Positions 12,245 through 22,951 of a stretch of 63,699 nt of DNA are shown in pieces. The notes beneath the pieces are model-generated. The model ran no database searches and was not told the origin of the DNA. It was given only the letters and a program-made list of their open reading frames with translations. Position 1 is the stretch's first letter; the number at the start of each line of letters is the position of its first letter. This DNA is from Streptomyces sp. SID5785 (GTDB lineage: Bacteria; Actinomycetota; Actinomycetes; Streptomycetales; Streptomycetaceae): NCBI RefSeq assembly GCF_009870065.1, contig NZ_WWIA01000890.1, positions 1 through 63,699 of the forward strand, given 5' to 3'. Both the position numbers and the translations under genes were made by a program.

Positions 12245-12888
12245 TTCGCCACCTCGAGGTCGGGTACGACCTTGCGCAACTCGTCGGCGCCGAGGGCGCC
12301 CGCGCGCAGCAGGACCGGCACCTTGCCCGTCACGTCGACGATGGACGAGGGGACGATGCCGGGGGTCGGACCGCCGTCGAGGTACACGGAGACGGAGTCG
12401 CCGAGCATCTCCTGGGCGGCGTCGCAGTCCTCGGGGGCCGGATGGCCGGACAGGTTGGCGGAGGACACGGCCATCGGGCCGACCTCGGTGAGCAGTTCGA
12501 TGGCGACGGGGTGCAGCGGCATCCGGATGGCGACGGTGCCGCGGGTGTCGCCCAGGTCCCACTGGAGGGACGGCTGGTGCTTGGCGATGAGCGTCAGGGC
12601 GCCGGGCCAGAACGCGTCGACGAGCTCCCAGGCCATCTCGGAGAAGTCGGTGACCAGGCCGTGCAGCGTGTTCGGCGAGCCGATGAGGACCGGGGTGGGC
12701 ATGGTGCGGCCGCGGCCCTTGGCCTCCAGGAGGTCCTGGACGGCCTCGGAGGTGAACGCGTCGGCACCGATGCCGTAGACGGTGTCGGTGGGCAGCACGA
12801 CCAGCTCGCCGCGGCGGACGGCGGACGCGGCCTCGCGCAGACCGGTGGTGCGGTCGGTCGCGTCGTTGGTGTCGTAACGCCGTGCCAT
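12241..12888 (-). CDS. Threonylcarbamoyl-AMP synthase (Sua5/YrdC/TsaC)
   Basis: This 215-residue enzyme makes threonylcarbamoyl-AMP from Thr, bicarbonate and ATP for the t6A37 modification of ANN-decoding tRNAs. It carries the YrdC signature: VLPTDTVYGIGADAF near residue 30, KGRGRTMPTPVL, WPGALTLI, and the SSANLSGHPA loop. The ATG follows GGAGG by about eight bases. It sits 47 bases after prmC, and its stop overlaps the next gene's TTG. Confidence 0.94.
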   Translation of the reverse strand: MARRYDTNDATDRTTGLREAASAVRRGELVVLPTDTVYGIGADAFTSEAVQDLLEAKGRGRTMPTPVLIGSPNTLHGLVTDFSEMAWELVDAFWPGALTLIAKHQPSLQWDLGDTRGTVAIRMPLHPVAIELLTEVGPMAVSSANLSGHPAPEDCDAAQEMLGDSVSVYLDGGPTPGIVPSSIVDVTGKVPVLLRAGALGADELRKVVPDLEVAN

Positions 12889-12935
12889 CTAGCGAGCCTC
12901 CTGCTCAAGTGCCTGGACGGAAGTGGGGTCGGTGC

Positions 12936-13781
12936 TCACGGCATCGCCTTGCGGGCGGTCGCGAACCGCGGCCGGTTGTTGAGGTCCGGGTGGTCCGCGG
13001 CGTCGGCCCAGCCGCGCTCCTCGGTGAAGATCCACGGGACCTGGCCGCCCTGCGTGTCGGCGTGCTCGATGACGACGACACCGCCGGGGCGCAGGAGCCG
13101 GTGGGCGGTGCGCTCGATGCCGCGGATCAGGTCCAGTCCGTCCTCGCCGGAGAACAGCGCCATGTCCGGGTCGTGGTCGCGGGCCTCGGGCGCCACGTAC
13201 TCCCACTCGGTGAGCGGGATGTAGGGCGGGTTGGAGACGACGAGGTCGACCTGGCCGTCGAGGTCGGGGAAGGCGTCCAGGGCGTTGCCCTGGCGCAGGT
13301 CGACGCGGGAGCCCTCGACGTTCTTGCGGGTCCACTTGAGCGCGTCCTCGGACAGCTCCACGGCGTGCACGCGCGAGCGGGGCACCTCCTGGGCGAGGGC
13401 GAGCGCGATGGCGCCGGACCCGGTGCACAGGTCGACGATGAGCGGCTCGACGACGTCCATGGCGCGCACGGCGTCTATGGCCCAGCCGACGACCGACTCG
13501 GTCTCGGGGCGGGGCACGAAGACACCGGGGCCGACCTGGAGCTCCAGGTAGCGGAAGTAGGCGAGCCCGGTGATGTGCTGGAGCGGCTCGCGCGCCTCGC
13601 GGCGCGCGGTCACCTCCCAGTACCGGGCGTCGAAGTCCGCGTCCTTGACGGTGTGCAGCTCGCCCCGCTTGACGCCGTGCACGAACGCGGCGAGTTCCTC
13701 CGCGTCGTTGCGCGGCGAGGGCACGCCGGCGTCGGCCAGCCGCTGGGCGGCCTGGGCCACTTCAGCTAGCAGCAGGTTCAC
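12936..13781 (-). CDS. prmC: Release factor glutamine N5-methyltransferase
   Basis: This 281-residue enzyme methylates the Gln of the GGQ motif in release factors, using SAM. The SAM-binding DLCTGSGA is at residues 117-124 and the catalytic NPPY at 184-187. The N-terminal five-helix substrate domain is present. The GTG start at 13781 has GGAGGA four bases upstream. It lies directly downstream of its substrate gene prfA, with 48 bases between. Confidence 0.97.
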   Translation of the reverse strand: MNLLLAEVAQAAQRLADAGVPSPRNDAEELAAFVHGVKRGELHTVKDADFDARYWEVTARREAREPLQHITGLAYFRYLELQVGPGVFVPRPETESVVGWAIDAVRAMDVVEPLIVDLCTGSGAIALALAQEVPRSRVHAVELSEDALKWTRKNVEGSRVDLRQGNALDAFPDLDGQVDLVVSNPPYIPLTEWEYVAPEARDHDPDMALFSGEDGLDLIRGIERTAHRLLRPGGVVVIEHADTQGGQVPWIFTEERGWADAADHPDLNNRPRFATARKAMP

Positions 13782-13829
13782 CTGGTCCTCCGGGGCTGAG
13801 CTCTGGGCGTACGGGTGGTGCGCGGTGCG

Positions 13830-14906
13830 TTACGCGGCGGCGAGCTTCGCGGCCGAGTCCGCGTCGACGCACGCCTGGATCACGGCGTCGAGGTCACCGT
13901 CGAGCACCTGGTCCAAGTTGTACGCCTTGAACCCGACGCGGTGGTCCGAGATGCGGTTCTCCGGGAAGTTGTACGTGCGGATCTTCTCGGAGCGGTCGAC
14001 GGTGCGGACCTGGCTGCGGCGGGCGTCGGCCGCCTCGGCCTCGGCCTTCTCCTGAGCCGCGGCGAGGAGCCTGGAGCGCAGGATACGCATCGCCTGCTCC
14101 TTGTTCTGCAGCTGGCTCTTCTCGTTCTGGCAGGAAGCGACCACGCCCGTGGGGATGTGGGTGATGCGGACGGCGGAGTCCGTCGTGTTGACGGACTGGC
14201 CGCCGGGGCCGGAGGAGCGGTAGACGTCGATGCGCAGATCGTTCATGTTGATCTCGACGTCGACCTCCTCGGCCTCGGGCGTGACGAGGACGCCGGCGGC
14301 GGAGGTGTGGATGCGGCCCTGCGACTCGGTCGCGGGCACGCGCTGCACGCGGTGGACACCGCCCTCGTACTTGAGGCGGGCCCAGACGCCCTGGCCGGGC
14401 TCGGTCGCGCCGTTGCCGCCCTTGGTCTTCACGGCGACCTGGACGTCCTTGTAGCCGCCCAGCTCGGACTCGGTGGCGTCGATGATCTCGGTCTTCCAGC
14501 CGACGCGCTCCGCGTAGCGCAGGTACATGCGCAGCAGGTCACCGGCGAACAGGGCGGACTCGTCGCCGCCGGCGCCGGCCTTCACCTCGAGGATCACGTC
14601 CTTGTCGTCGGACGGGTCGCGCGGCACCAGGAGCAGCCGCAGCTTCTCGGTGAGGTCCTCGCGCGTCTTCTCGAGCTCCTTGACCTCGGCCGCGAAGTCC
14701 GGATCGTCGGCGGCCAGCTCACGGGCCGTGTCGATGTCGTCGCCGGTCTGCTTCCAGGAGCGGTAGGTCGCGACGATCGGGGTCAGCTCGGCGTAGCGCT
14801 TGTTGAGCTTGCGCGCGTTGGCCTGGTCGGCGTGGACCGACGGGTCAGCGAGCTTCTTCTCCAGATCGGCGTGCTCACCGATCAGGTCCTCGACGGCCTC
14901 GAACAT
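13830..14906 (-). CDS. prfA: Peptide chain release factor 1
   Basis: This 358-residue RF1 reads UAA and UAG. The GGQ motif is at residues 235-237 ([10 protein letters not shown]) and the stop-codon-reading PxT tripeptide is PAT at 191-193. Length and domain order are normal. It is followed by prmC in the same direction. Confidence 0.98.
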   Translation of the reverse strand: MFEAVEDLIGEHADLEKKLADPSVHADQANARKLNKRYAELTPIVATYRSWKQTGDDIDTARELAADDPDFAAEVKELEKTREDLTEKLRLLLVPRDPSDDKDVILEVKAGAGGDESALFAGDLLRMYLRYAERVGWKTEIIDATESELGGYKDVQVAVKTKGGNGATEPGQGVWARLKYEGGVHRVQRVPATESQGRIHTSAAGVLVTPEAEEVDVEINMNDLRIDVYRSSGPGGQSVNTTDSAVRITHIPTGVVASCQNEKSQLQNKEQAMRILRSRLLAAAQEKAEAEAADARRSQVRTVDRSEKIRTYNFPENRISDHRVGFKAYNLDQVLDGDLDAVIQACVDADSAAKLAAA

Positions 14907-14954
14907 CTCCGGCTCCTGCGTGTACGGGGGTCAAAAAAGGGGGCTGCACCGCAA

Positions 14955-15005
14955 AGCGCCGGTCCCGGTGCCCCCGTCGGAACGGGGGCACCGGAGACCG
15001 GCGCT
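14955..15005 (-). terminator. Terminator downstream of rpmE
   Basis: A stem of 10 plus 13 base pairs with a single bulge and a 4-base loop: AGCGCCGGTC (14955-14964) pairs with 14996-15005, and CCGGTGCCCCCGT (14965-14977) pairs with 14982-14994. It starts ten bases after the rpmE stop on the minus strand. A run of six T follows further on. Confidence 0.85.
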
Positions 15006-15014
15006 CGGGCCTCG

Positions 15015-15236
15015 CTACTTCTTGGCAGCGGCAGCCTTGCCGAAGCGGGCCTCGAAGCGGGCCACGCGGCCACCGGTGTCGAGGATCTTCTGCTTGCCCG
15101 TGTAGAACGGGTGGCACTCGGAGCAGACCTCGGCACGGACGGTGCCGGACTGGATCGTGCTGCGGGTGGTGAACGTCGCGCCACAGGTGCAGCTGACCTG
15201 CGTCTCGACGTACTCGGGGTGGATGTCGCGCTTCAA
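15015..15236 (-). CDS. rpmE: 50S ribosomal protein L31 (zinc-binding form)
   Basis: This 73-residue protein begins at TTG 15236, with AGGAG five bases upstream. The four Cys (CTC at residues 16-18 and CSEC at 38-41) make it the zinc-binding C+ form. Streptomyces often also encode a Zur-repressed C-minus paralogue elsewhere. It is transcribed toward prfA, but a strong terminator lies between them. Confidence 0.97.
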   Translation of the reverse strand: MKRDIHPEYVETQVSCTCGATFTTRSTIQSGTVRAEVCSECHPFYTGKQKILDTGGRVARFEARFGKAAAAKK

Positions 15237-15358
15237 GGTGTCTCCTAGGTTCGGGAGGGCACCGGGTCGCTGACGCGGGATGCGGGAGCGTGAACCGGGG
15301 CCGACGTACCAGTCTGCCAGGACTGGCCGCATCCCCCAAAACCGGGGTGAGCCCGCAA

Positions 15359-16483
15359 CTATTCCCGCGAGCCCGCCGAGCCCTGCCGGACGACGCCGTC
15401 GGCGGTGCCGGTGGCGGTGTCCGCCGTGGCGGACCGGGGCACCGGGCGGTCGGCCCCGAGCGCCTTCCAGACCAGCTCGGACTTGTCCTTGTCGACCAGG
15501 ACGCGGTTGGCGTCCGCGGGGTCGTACTGCACCGGCAGCGTCACCATGTTCATCGCGTGCGAGCCGAGGCCCTTGAGCCCGTCGGCGAAAGCGGTCAGCT
15601 CGGTGACGGAGCCGAGGTCGGAGTCGGTGGTGACGGTCTTGGTGGCGGTGTCGGCGAGGTCGTAGAGCTTCTTCGGGCTGGTGAACACCCCGACGTGCTT
15701 GACCTGGTCCATGAGGGCCTTCATGAACGCCTGCTGGAGCTGGATGCGGCCGAGGTCGCTGCCGTCGCCGACACCGTGCCGGGTGCGGACCAGGCCGAGC
15801 GACTGCTCGCCGTCCAGCCGGTGGGTGCCCGCGTCGAGCTTCAGGTGGCTGTCGGGGTCGTCGATGGGCTTGCCGGTGGTGACCTCGACGCCGCCGAGGT
15901 CGTCGATCAGCTTCTGGAAGCCCGCGAAGTCGACCTCGACGTAGTGGTCCATGCGGATGCCGCTCATCGACTCGACGGTCTTCACGGCGCAGGCGGCGCC
16001 GCCCGTCGAGTAGGCGGAGTTGAACATGGCCTGGTGGACGGCCGGGTGCACGGTGCCGTCGGCGTCGGTGCACTCCGGCCGGTCTATCAGGGTGTCGCGG
16101 GGTATCGAGACGATGCTCGCCTTCTTGTGGCCCTTGTAGAGGTGGACGACCATCGCGGTGTCCGAGCGGGCCGAGCCGTCGTCGGTGCCGCCGCCGGCCT
16201 TCCGGTTGGCGCCGGCGCGGCTGTCGGAGCCGAGGACGAGGATGTCCTGCGAGCCGTTGTCGACGTCGTCGGGGCGGTCGGTGCCGAGCGCGGCGTTGAT
16301 GTCGACGCTCTTGAGGTTGCCGTTGAGCTTGAAGTAGACGTAGCCGAGACCGGTGCCCCCGAGGACGACGACTCCCGCGGCACTCCATGCCACGACGCGC
16401 AGGGCCTTGCTGCCCGCGCTGCGCGGCTTGCGGCGGCGCCCCTTGGCGCGCCTGCGCCCGGGGTTGCTGTCACTGTCCGGCAT
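15359..16483 (-). CDS. LytR-CpsA-Psr (LCP) family cell-wall glycopolymer ligase
   Basis: This 374-residue membrane-anchored protein has an Arg/Lys-rich cytoplasmic N-terminus (residues 8-28), one membrane helix (about 30-52), then an extracellular LCP domain. The domain carries the Arg/Asp lipid-phosphate and metal residues: [24 protein letters not shown] and the later [18 protein letters not shown] enzymes move teichoic-acid-like polymers from lipid carriers to peptidoglycan. I chose ATG 16483 because GAGGAG lies just upstream. An upstream extension to 16582 lacks support. Confidence 0.92.
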   Translation of the reverse strand: MPDSDSNPGRRRAKGRRRKPRSAGSKALRVVAWSAAGVVVLGGTGLGYVYFKLNGNLKSVDINAALGTDRPDDVDNGSQDILVLGSDSRAGANRKAGGGTDDGSARSDTAMVVHLYKGHKKASIVSIPRDTLIDRPECTDADGTVHPAVHQAMFNSAYSTGGAACAVKTVESMSGIRMDHYVEVDFAGFQKLIDDLGGVEVTTGKPIDDPDSHLKLDAGTHRLDGEQSLGLVRTRHGVGDGSDLGRIQLQQAFMKALMDQVKHVGVFTSPKKLYDLADTATKTVTTDSDLGSVTELTAFADGLKGLGSHAMNMVTLPVQYDPADANRVLVDKDKSELVWKALGADRPVPRSATADTATGTADGVVRQGSAGSRE

Positions 16484-16712
16484 GTGCTCCTCGCTGGGGT
16501 CGTCCCGTTCACTCGGTGTGACGGTGGATCGCCCTGAAGGGTTGCACAGCCCCCTGTGCCCGCCTTGTGCACATACGCGCACGGAACGTTAAGGGACCAA
16601 CGTCCCATACCCCTGTGACCTGCCCTTTTGCGGCGGATCAGCGGATGGCTCACACAGTGCCCGCGCGCCTGCACGTGTGGTGAAGGTCTCCGGGAAGAGG
16701 GCGGGACGGAGA

Positions 16713-16756
16713 AAGGGCTGAGCCCCGTCGCACGGTGGCGGCGGGGCTCAGCCCTT
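16713..16756 (-). terminator. Terminator of rho
   Basis: A perfect 15-bp stem: AAGGGCTGAGCCCCG (16713-16727) pairs with CGGGGCTCAGCCCTT (16742-16756) around a 14-base loop. It lies 20 bases after the rho stop on the minus strand. Confidence 0.85.
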
Positions 16757-16775
16757 CGACGGTCGCGGGACCGGG

Positions 16776-18818
16776 TCAGTCGTTGCCGTTGCCCGGGGTC
16801 GGCGTCGTCTTCTGGATCTGCAGCAGGAACTCCGCGTTGGACTTCGTCTGCTTCATCTTGTCCAGGAGCAGCTCGATCGCCTGCTGCTGGTCGAGCGCGT
16901 GCAGCACGCGGCGCAGCTTCCAGGTGATCGCGAGCTCGTCGCTGCCGAGCAGGATCTCTTCCTTACGGGTACCGGACGCGTCGACGTCCACCGCGGGGAA
17001 GATGCGCTTGTCGGCGAGCTTGCGGTCGAGCTTGAGCTCGGCGTTGCCGGTGCCCTTGAACTCCTCGAAGATGACCTCGTCCATGCGGGACCCGGTGTCG
17101 ACGAGAGCCGTCGCGAGGATGGTCAGCGAGCCGCCGTCCTCGATGTTGCGGGCCGCACCGAAGAAGCGCTTCGGCGGGTACAGGGCGGTCGAGTCGACAC
17201 CACCGGACAGGATGCGGCCGGAGGCCGGCGCCGCCAGGTTGTAGGCGCGGCCGAGGCGCGTGATGGAGTCGAGCAGCACGACGACGTCGTGACCGAGCTC
17301 GACGAGACGCTTGGCGCGCTCGATGGCGAGCTCGGCGACCGTCGTGTGGTCCTCGGCCGGACGGTCGAAGGTCGAGGAGATGACCTCGCCCTTGACCGAC
17401 CGCTGCATGTCGGTGACCTCTTCGGGACGCTCGTCGACCAGGACGACCATCAGGTGGCACTCGGGGTTGTTGTGCGTGATCGCGTTGGCGATCGCCTGCA
17501 TGATCATGGTCTTGCCGGTCTTCGGCGGGGCCACGATCAGACCGCGCTGGCCCTTGCCGATGGGCGCGACGAGGTCGATGATGCGGGTCGTCAGCACACC
17601 CGGGTCGGTCTCCAGGCGGAGCCGGTCCTGCGGGTACAGGGGCGTCAGCTTGTTGAACTCCGGGCGCCCGCGGCCGGATTCGGCCGCCATGCCGTTCGCC
17701 GAGTCGAGGCGGACGAGCGCGTTGAACTTCTCGCGGCGCTCCCCCTCCTTCGGCTGCCGGACGGCGCCGGTGACGTGGTCACCCTTGCGCAGGCCGTTCT
17801 TGCGGACCTGGGCGAGCGAGACGTACACGTCGTTCGGGCCGGGCAGGTAGCCGGAGGTCCGGATGAACGCGTAGTTGTCGAGGATGTCGAGGATGCCCGC
17901 GACGGGGATCAGGACGTCGTCGTCGGAGACCTGCGGCTCGGCGCCGAACTCGTCGCGGCCCCGACGGCCACGGCGGTCGCGGTACCGGCCGCGGCGACCG
18001 CGGCGACCGCCGCCGTCGTCGTCGAATCCGTCGTCCTGCGGGCCGTTGTCCCGGCCCCGGCCGCCGCCCTGCTGCTGGCGTCCGCCCTGGTCCTTGTTGC
18101 CCTGCTCGTCGCCCTTGCCGCGGCGGTCACGGTCGCGGTCACGGCCGCCCCGCTCCCGACGGTCACGGCGGTCACGGCGGCCCTCGTTGCCCCCGTTGTC
18201 CTGGCCGTCGCCCTTGGACTCGTTCTTGCCCTCGGAGCGGCCCTCGGACTTGCCGTCGGCCTTGCTGTCGGCCTTGTTGTCGCCGGCCTCGGCGCCCTCG
18301 GGGCTGCCCGCCTCGGCGGTGGCACGGCGACGGCGGCGCTCGCCGGCCGGCTGCTCGTCGCCCGCGCCCTGGCCCGGGATGTCGATCTGCTGCTGGGCGG
18401 CGGCCTTCTTGGCCTTGCTGTCGCCGGCCTCGGCCTTCTCCGCCTTGGCGTCCGCCTTCGCGGAGCCGCCGTCGGAAGCGGCCTCGTCACCGCTGCGGGC
18501 CTTGGTGGCCGCACGGCGCTTCGGCTTGCTGTCGGCGGCCTCGGCGCTCTTCGCGGGGGCGGATCCGCCGCCCGCCTGCGCCTCCTTGATGACCTCGATC
18601 AGCTGACTCTTGCGCATGCGCGCGGTGCCCCTGATACCGAGGCCGGATGCGACCTGCTGCAGCTCGGCCAGCACCATGCCCTCGAGGCCGGTACCGCGGC
18701 GCCGCCGGGAGCCCGAAGCACCGGAGGCGGGCGCGGCGGAGGCGTCCGCAGAGGACGCGGCGGGCGCGGCAGCAGAGCTGTCGGCAGTCACGCCCATCAG
18801 ATCGGTGGTGTCGCTCAC
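16776..18818 (-). CDS. rho: Transcription termination factor Rho
   Basis: This 680-residue hexameric RNA helicase terminates transcription. The N-terminal Rho_N SAP-like segment ([22 protein letters not shown], shown in part) is followed by about 220 residues of low-complexity Lys/Ala/Asp and then Arg/Gly/Asp sequence. Next come the RNA-binding domain and the ATPase core with Walker A PPKTGKT and the Q/R loops. The long insert is typical of high-GC actinobacteria. I chose GTG 18818 (VSDTTDLMG) with AAGGA upstream over a longer open frame. Confidence 0.96.
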   Translation of the reverse strand: MSDTTDLMGVTADSSAAAPAASSADASAAPASGASGSRRRRGTGLEGMVLAELQQVASGLGIRGTARMRKSQLIEVIKEAQAGGGSAPAKSAEAADSKPKRRAATKARSGDEAASDGGSAKADAKAEKAEAGDSKAKKAAAQQQIDIPGQGAGDEQPAGERRRRRATAEAGSPEGAEAGDNKADSKADGKSEGRSEGKNESKGDGQDNGGNEGRRDRRDRRERGGRDRDRDRRGKGDEQGNKDQGGRQQQGGGRGRDNGPQDDGFDDDGGGRRGRRGRYRDRRGRRGRDEFGAEPQVSDDDVLIPVAGILDILDNYAFIRTSGYLPGPNDVYVSLAQVRKNGLRKGDHVTGAVRQPKEGERREKFNALVRLDSANGMAAESGRGRPEFNKLTPLYPQDRLRLETDPGVLTTRIIDLVAPIGKGQRGLIVAPPKTGKTMIMQAIANAITHNNPECHLMVVLVDERPEEVTDMQRSVKGEVISSTFDRPAEDHTTVAELAIERAKRLVELGHDVVVLLDSITRLGRAYNLAAPASGRILSGGVDSTALYPPKRFFGAARNIEDGGSLTILATALVDTGSRMDEVIFEEFKGTGNAELKLDRKLADKRIFPAVDVDASGTRKEEILLGSDELAITWKLRRVLHALDQQQAIELLLDKMKQTKSNAEFLLQIQKTTPTPGNGND

Positions 18819-19221
18819 GAAGGGTCCTTCCCTGGAGCGGACGTCGGCCTGTCTGGCTCGGCGACCGGTTGTGCTGTCCGGCGGTGGTCCTGCCTGTACG
18901 GACCGTGCCGGGGCGGTTGTCCGCCGATGAGGCGGAAGAATGCGGTGGTGACGGCGTTCCCCGTGGCCGCTGGTGCACTGGAATTCTGTGTCACGCGGCT
19001 GGGTCACGCCGGTTCCGGAGCGTGCTCTACAGCCGTCAGTGCCACGTCCCGACATACGAGGACACTGCACGGAACTGCTGGAGAGGCTCCCGGAAGAAAG
19101 GTCGTCCCTGACAGGGACACACAGCACCTCGCCATGGTGGGGTCGGGTGCAGACTTGAGGTTAACACTACCGGATCCAACAAATATTCCCCCTCTCGTAT
19201 CCGGCAACCGTGTGCATGCGG
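18819..19221. other. Gene-free rho leader region
   Basis: The 403 bases between the thrB stop and the rho start contain no credible gene on either strand. An A/T-rich patch (about 19155-19195) could hold the rho promoter. Its length would allow a long, possibly autoregulated, rho leader. I see no clear hairpin. Confidence 0.4.
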
Positions 19222-20148
19222 TCAGTCCGGGCCGGTGCCGAGCGGCAGGACACAGGCCCCGTCCGCGTCCAGTGCCAGCCGGTTCGCGGCCCAGCCGTCG
19301 CCGGCGAGCTGGGCGACCTTGTCGGCCGTCGCGTCCTCCACCAGGGCGATCACGGTGGGCCCCGCTCCGGAGATCATCGCGGGGACGCCGTCCGCGCGCA
19401 GCCGCTCCACGAGGGCGGCGCTCTCCGGCATGGCCGGGGCGCGGTACTCCTGGTGCAGCCGGTCCTCGGTCGCGGGGAGCAGCAGCTCGGGGCGGCGGGT
19501 GAGTGCCTCGACGAGCAGGGCCGCGCGGCCCGCGTTGGCGGCGGCGTCGACGTGCGGGACGGTGCGCGGGAGCAGTCCGCGGGCCGTCTCGGTGAGCAGC
19601 GGCTTGCCGGGGACGAAGACGACCGGGACGACGGTCGGCGCGGCCTCGAGCCGGACGGCGCGTCCGGCGCCGGCGTCGGTCCAGGCGATGGTGAAGCCGC
19701 CGAGGAGGCAGGGCGCCACGTTGTCCGGGTGGCCCTCGATCTCGCTGGCGAGGGCGAGCAGCGCGGCGTCGTCGAGCCGTGCGTCCCCGCCTATCGTCAC
19801 GGCGCGGGCGGCCACGACCGCGGCGACGATGGCCGCGGAGGAGGAGCCGAGGCCCCGGCCGTGCGGGATGCGGTTGGCGCACACGATCTCGAGGCCGCGG
19901 GGCTGTCCGCCGAGGGTGTCGAAGGCGGTGCGCAGGGCCCGTACGAGCAGGTGCGACTCGTCGCGCGGCAGGGTGTCGGAGCCCTCACCCGCGATGTCGA
20001 TGTTCAGCCCGGAGTCGGCGACCCTGACGACCACGTCGTCGTAGAGCCCCAGCGCGAGGCCGAGGCTGTCGAAGCCCGGGCCGAGGTTGGCGCTGGTGGC
20101 GGGGACGCGCACCCTGACGGCGGCGGCGCGGAACGCGGGACCGGCCAT
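19222..20148 (-). CDS. thrB: Homoserine kinase
   Basis: This 308-residue GHMP-family kinase phosphorylates homoserine in threonine synthesis. The N-terminal PATSANLGPGFDS and the phosphate loop PHGRGLGSSSAAI are intact. ATG 20148 has AAGGAG 12 bases upstream, a rather long spacing. It is separated from thrC by 306 bases, so it may have its own promoter, although it lies in the same hom-thrC-thrB order. Confidence 0.96.
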   Translation of the reverse strand: MAGPAFRAAAVRVRVPATSANLGPGFDSLGLALGLYDDVVVRVADSGLNIDIAGEGSDTLPRDESHLLVRALRTAFDTLGGQPRGLEIVCANRIPHGRGLGSSSAAIVAAVVAARAVTIGGDARLDDAALLALASEIEGHPDNVAPCLLGGFTIAWTDAGAGRAVRLEAAPTVVPVVFVPGKPLLTETARGLLPRTVPHVDAAANAGRAALLVEALTRRPELLLPATEDRLHQEYRAPAMPESAALVERLRADGVPAMISGAGPTVIALVEDATADKVAQLAGDGWAANRLALDADGACVLPLGTGPD

Positions 20149-20454
20149 CGCTAGATGACTCTCCTTGAGCTGCGGGACGTTCGGGAACTTCCGAGACTTC
20201 CGATGTCTGGTGAGGGGGTACGTCACAACCCGGGCCGCACGACGGGAACGGCGGCAGCACCACGGCACATGCGGTGGGCGGGCTCTCGGTACAGCCTATC
20301 GAAGGAAGGTTCTGTGGCGACATAGGGCGCACAGGAGGCGCACGATGCGTGTCGTAAGCCCCCTGTGCACCCCCTGTGCCGAGACGCCCGGTTGACGTGA
20401 GGTCAGCGCGGAGCAAAAATCCCCGACTTCACTCCGGGCGCGTCGTCGCCGGGG
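20149..20454. other. thrC-thrB intergenic region
   Basis: No gene is supported in these 306 bases. They include a short A-rich stretch (CAAAAATCC near 20413) and GTGCACCCCCTGTG repeats, but no clear terminator. A promoter for thrB is possible. Confidence 0.3.
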
Positions 20455-21522
20455 TCAGGCGAGACCGAGGCGCTCGGCCGCGGACGCGGCGTCCACCGGC
20501 ACCGTGACCGGCTGCGGGGCGCCGGCGACGGCCCAGTCGGGGTCCTTCAGGCCGTTGCCCGTGACGGTGCACACGATCTTCTGGCCGGGGTCGACCTTGC
20601 CCTGCTCGGCGGCCTTCAGCAGGCCCGCCACGGACGCGGCGGACGCGGGCTCCACGAAGACACCCTCCTGGGAGGCCAACAGCTTGTAGGCGCGCAGGAT
20701 CTCACGGTCCGTCACCTCGTCGATGAAGCCGCCGGACTCCTCCCGCGCGGCGAGCGCGTGCTGCCACGAGGCCGGGTTCCCGATCCGGATTGCGGTTGCG
20801 ATCGTCGACGGGTCCTTGACGACCTCGCCGCGCACGATCGGCGCGGAACCGGAGGCCTGGAAGCCCCACATGCGCGGGGTGCGCGTCGACACCGCGTCGG
20901 CGGCGTACTCCTTGTAGCCCTTCCAGTACGCCGTGATGTTGCCCGCGTTGCCGACCGGCAGGACGTGGATGTCGGGCGCGTCGCCGAGCGCGTCGACGAT
21001 CTCGAACGAGGCCGTCTTCTGGCCCTCGATGCGGTACGGGTTGACCGAGTTGACCAGCGCGACCGGGTAGTTCTCGGAGAGCGCGCGGGCCAGGTTCAGG
21101 CAGTCGTCGAAGTTGCCGTCGACCTGGAGGATCTTCGAACCGTAGACGAGCGCCTGGCCCATCTTGCCGAGCGCGATCTTGCCCTGCGGGACGAGCACGG
21201 CGCAGACCATGCCGGCGCGCACCGCGTACGCGGCGGCGGAGGCCGACGTGTTGCCGGTGGAGGCGCAGATGACGGCCTGGGCGCCCTCCTCCTTGGCCTT
21301 GGTGATGGCCATGGTCATGCCGCGGTCCTTGAAGGAGCCGGTGGGGTTGGCGCCCTCCACCTTCAGGTGGACCTCACAGCCCGTGCGCTCGGAGAGCATC
21401 TGCGCGGGGACCAGCGGCGTGGCGCCCTCGCGCAGCGTCACGACCGGCGTGGTGCCGGTCACCGGGAGCCGGTCCCGGTACTCCTCGATGATGCCGCGCC
21501 ACTGATGGGTCATTCCGGTCAT
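20455..21522 (-). CDS. thrC: Threonine synthase
   Basis: This 355-residue PLP enzyme converts O-phosphohomoserine to threonine. The PLP lysine is K65 in GSFKDRGM, and the Gly-rich phosphate loop [14 protein letters not shown] and PVGNAGN are present. It starts five bases after the hom stop, so the two are probably co-translated. A second ATG nine bases downstream of the chosen start is an alternative. Confidence 0.97.
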   Translation of the reverse strand: MTGMTHQWRGIIEEYRDRLPVTGTTPVVTLREGATPLVPAQMLSERTGCEVHLKVEGANPTGSFKDRGMTMAITKAKEEGAQAVICASTGNTSASAAAYAVRAGMVCAVLVPQGKIALGKMGQALVYGSKILQVDGNFDDCLNLARALSENYPVALVNSVNPYRIEGQKTASFEIVDALGDAPDIHVLPVGNAGNITAYWKGYKEYAADAVSTRTPRMWGFQASGSAPIVRGEVVKDPSTIATAIRIGNPASWQHALAAREESGGFIDEVTDREILRAYKLLASQEGVFVEPASAASVAGLLKAAEQGKVDPGQKIVCTVTGNGLKDPDWAVAGAPQPVTVPVDAASAAERLGLA

Positions 21523-21527
21523 CCCTG

Positions 21528-22820
21528 CTACTCCCCTTCAACACGCATGATGCTGGCGACACCGCGCACGGTGTCGAGCTGACGCAGCGCGTCCACGGTC
21601 CCGGTGAGGGCCGCGTCCGCCGCGCGATGGGTGACGACGACGAGGGAGGCCTCGCCGTCCTTCCCCGACTGGCGCACGGTGTCGATGGAGACACCGTGCT
21701 CGGCGAAGACCGTCGCCACCTGCGCGAGAACGCCGGGCTTGTCGGCCACGTCGAGGCTGATGTGGTACCGCGTCACGACCTCGCCCATGGGCGAGACGGG
21801 CAGCTTGGTGTAGGCGGAGTCGCCCGGTCCCGTCGCGCCGTTCAGTCGGTTGCGGCAGACGGCGACGAGGTCGCCGAGCACGGCCGAGGCGGTCGGGGCG
21901 CCGCCCGCGCCGGGGCCGTAGAACATGAGCTGGCCGGCCGCCTCGGACTCGACGAACACGGCGTTGTACGCGCCGCGGACGGAGGCCAGCGGATGGTCGA
22001 GCGGGATCATCGCGGGGTGCACGCGGGCCGTGACGGAACCTCCGTCGGCCGCCCGCTCGCAGATCGCGAGGAGTTTGATGGTGCAGCCCATCTCCTTCGC
22101 GGACGCGAAGTCGGCGGCGGTCACCTCGGTCATGCCCTCGCGGTACACGTCGTCGAGGCGGACCCGGGTGTGGAAGGCGATCCCGGCGAGGATGGCGGCC
22201 TTCGCGGCGGCGTCGAAGCCCTCGACGTCGGCGGTCGGGTCGGCCTCCGCGTAGCCCAGCGCGGTGGCCTCGTCGAGGGCCTCCTGGTAGCCGGCGCCGG
22301 TGCTGTCCATCTTGTCGAGGATGAAGTTCGTCGTGCCGTTGACGATGCCGAGCACCCGGTTGACCTTGTCCCCCGCGAGGGACTCGCGCAGCGGCCGGAT
22401 GAGCGGGATCGCGCCCGCGACGGCGGCTTCGTAGTACAGGTCCGCGTCGTGGTCGAGCGCGGTCGCGTGCAGGTCCTCGCCGTCCTGGGCGAGCAGCGCC
22501 TTGTTGGCCGAGACGACCGAGGCGCCGTGCTCGAACGCGGTGGTGATGAGGGAGCGCGCGGGCTCGATCCCTCCGATGACTTCGATGACGACGTCGATGT
22601 CGCCGCGTTTGACGAGCGCGGTGGCGTCGGTGGTGACGAGGGCGGGGTCGATCCCCTCGCGCACCTTGGAGGGGCGGCGGACGGCGACGCCGGCGAGCTC
22701 GACGGGGGCACCGATGCGGGCCGTGAGGTCGTCGGCGTGCGTCGTCATGATGCGCGCCACCTCTGAGCCGACAACCCCACAGCCCAGCAGCGCCACCTTC
22801 AGCGGACGCGTACGCATCAT
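21528..22820 (-). CDS. hom: Homoserine dehydrogenase
   Basis: This 430-residue NAD(P)-dependent enzyme reduces aspartate semialdehyde to homoserine. The N-terminal Rossmann motif is [11 protein letters not shown]. The catalytic region holds [11 protein letters not shown] and the [13 protein letters not shown] segment. The C-terminal ACT domain (about 350-430, starting [16 protein letters not shown]) indicates feedback regulation by threonine. It is the first gene of hom-thrC(-thrB). Confidence 0.98.
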   Translation of the reverse strand: MMRTRPLKVALLGCGVVGSEVARIMTTHADDLTARIGAPVELAGVAVRRPSKVREGIDPALVTTDATALVKRGDIDVVIEVIGGIEPARSLITTAFEHGASVVSANKALLAQDGEDLHATALDHDADLYYEAAVAGAIPLIRPLRESLAGDKVNRVLGIVNGTTNFILDKMDSTGAGYQEALDEATALGYAEADPTADVEGFDAAAKAAILAGIAFHTRVRLDDVYREGMTEVTAADFASAKEMGCTIKLLAICERAADGGSVTARVHPAMIPLDHPLASVRGAYNAVFVESEAAGQLMFYGPGAGGAPTASAVLGDLVAVCRNRLNGATGPGDSAYTKLPVSPMGEVVTRYHISLDVADKPGVLAQVATVFAEHGVSIDTVRQSGKDGEASLVVVTHRAADAALTGTVDALRQLDTVRGVASIMRVEGE

Positions 22821-22901
22821 CCGACCTCGATTCCCTCTACTACCGCGCCGTCTGTGCGACGACGTGTCGACGTATCTCTACGGTGGGTCCAGTCTCACCC
22901 A

Positions 22902-22930
22902 CCGGACCGGGCTTTCTGCGCCCGGTCCGG
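22902..22930 (-). terminator. Terminator between lysA and hom
   Basis: A perfect 11-bp stem: CCGGACCGGGC (22902-22912) pairs with GCCCGGTCCGG (22920-22930) around a 7-base loop. It lies 22 bases after the lysA stop on the minus strand and separates lysA from hom. Confidence 0.75.
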
Positions 22931-22951
22931 ATGATGAGACAGCTATTTCAT

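Noticed and set aside
17909..18606. Several long overlapping frames in the low-complexity part of rho
   Set aside because: They are shadows of a high-GC repetitive coding region and have no motifs.
16776..19127. Rho start upstream of 18818
   Set aside because: The 103 extra residues have no family similarity, while GTG 18818 has AAGGA upstream and gives the usual N-terminus.
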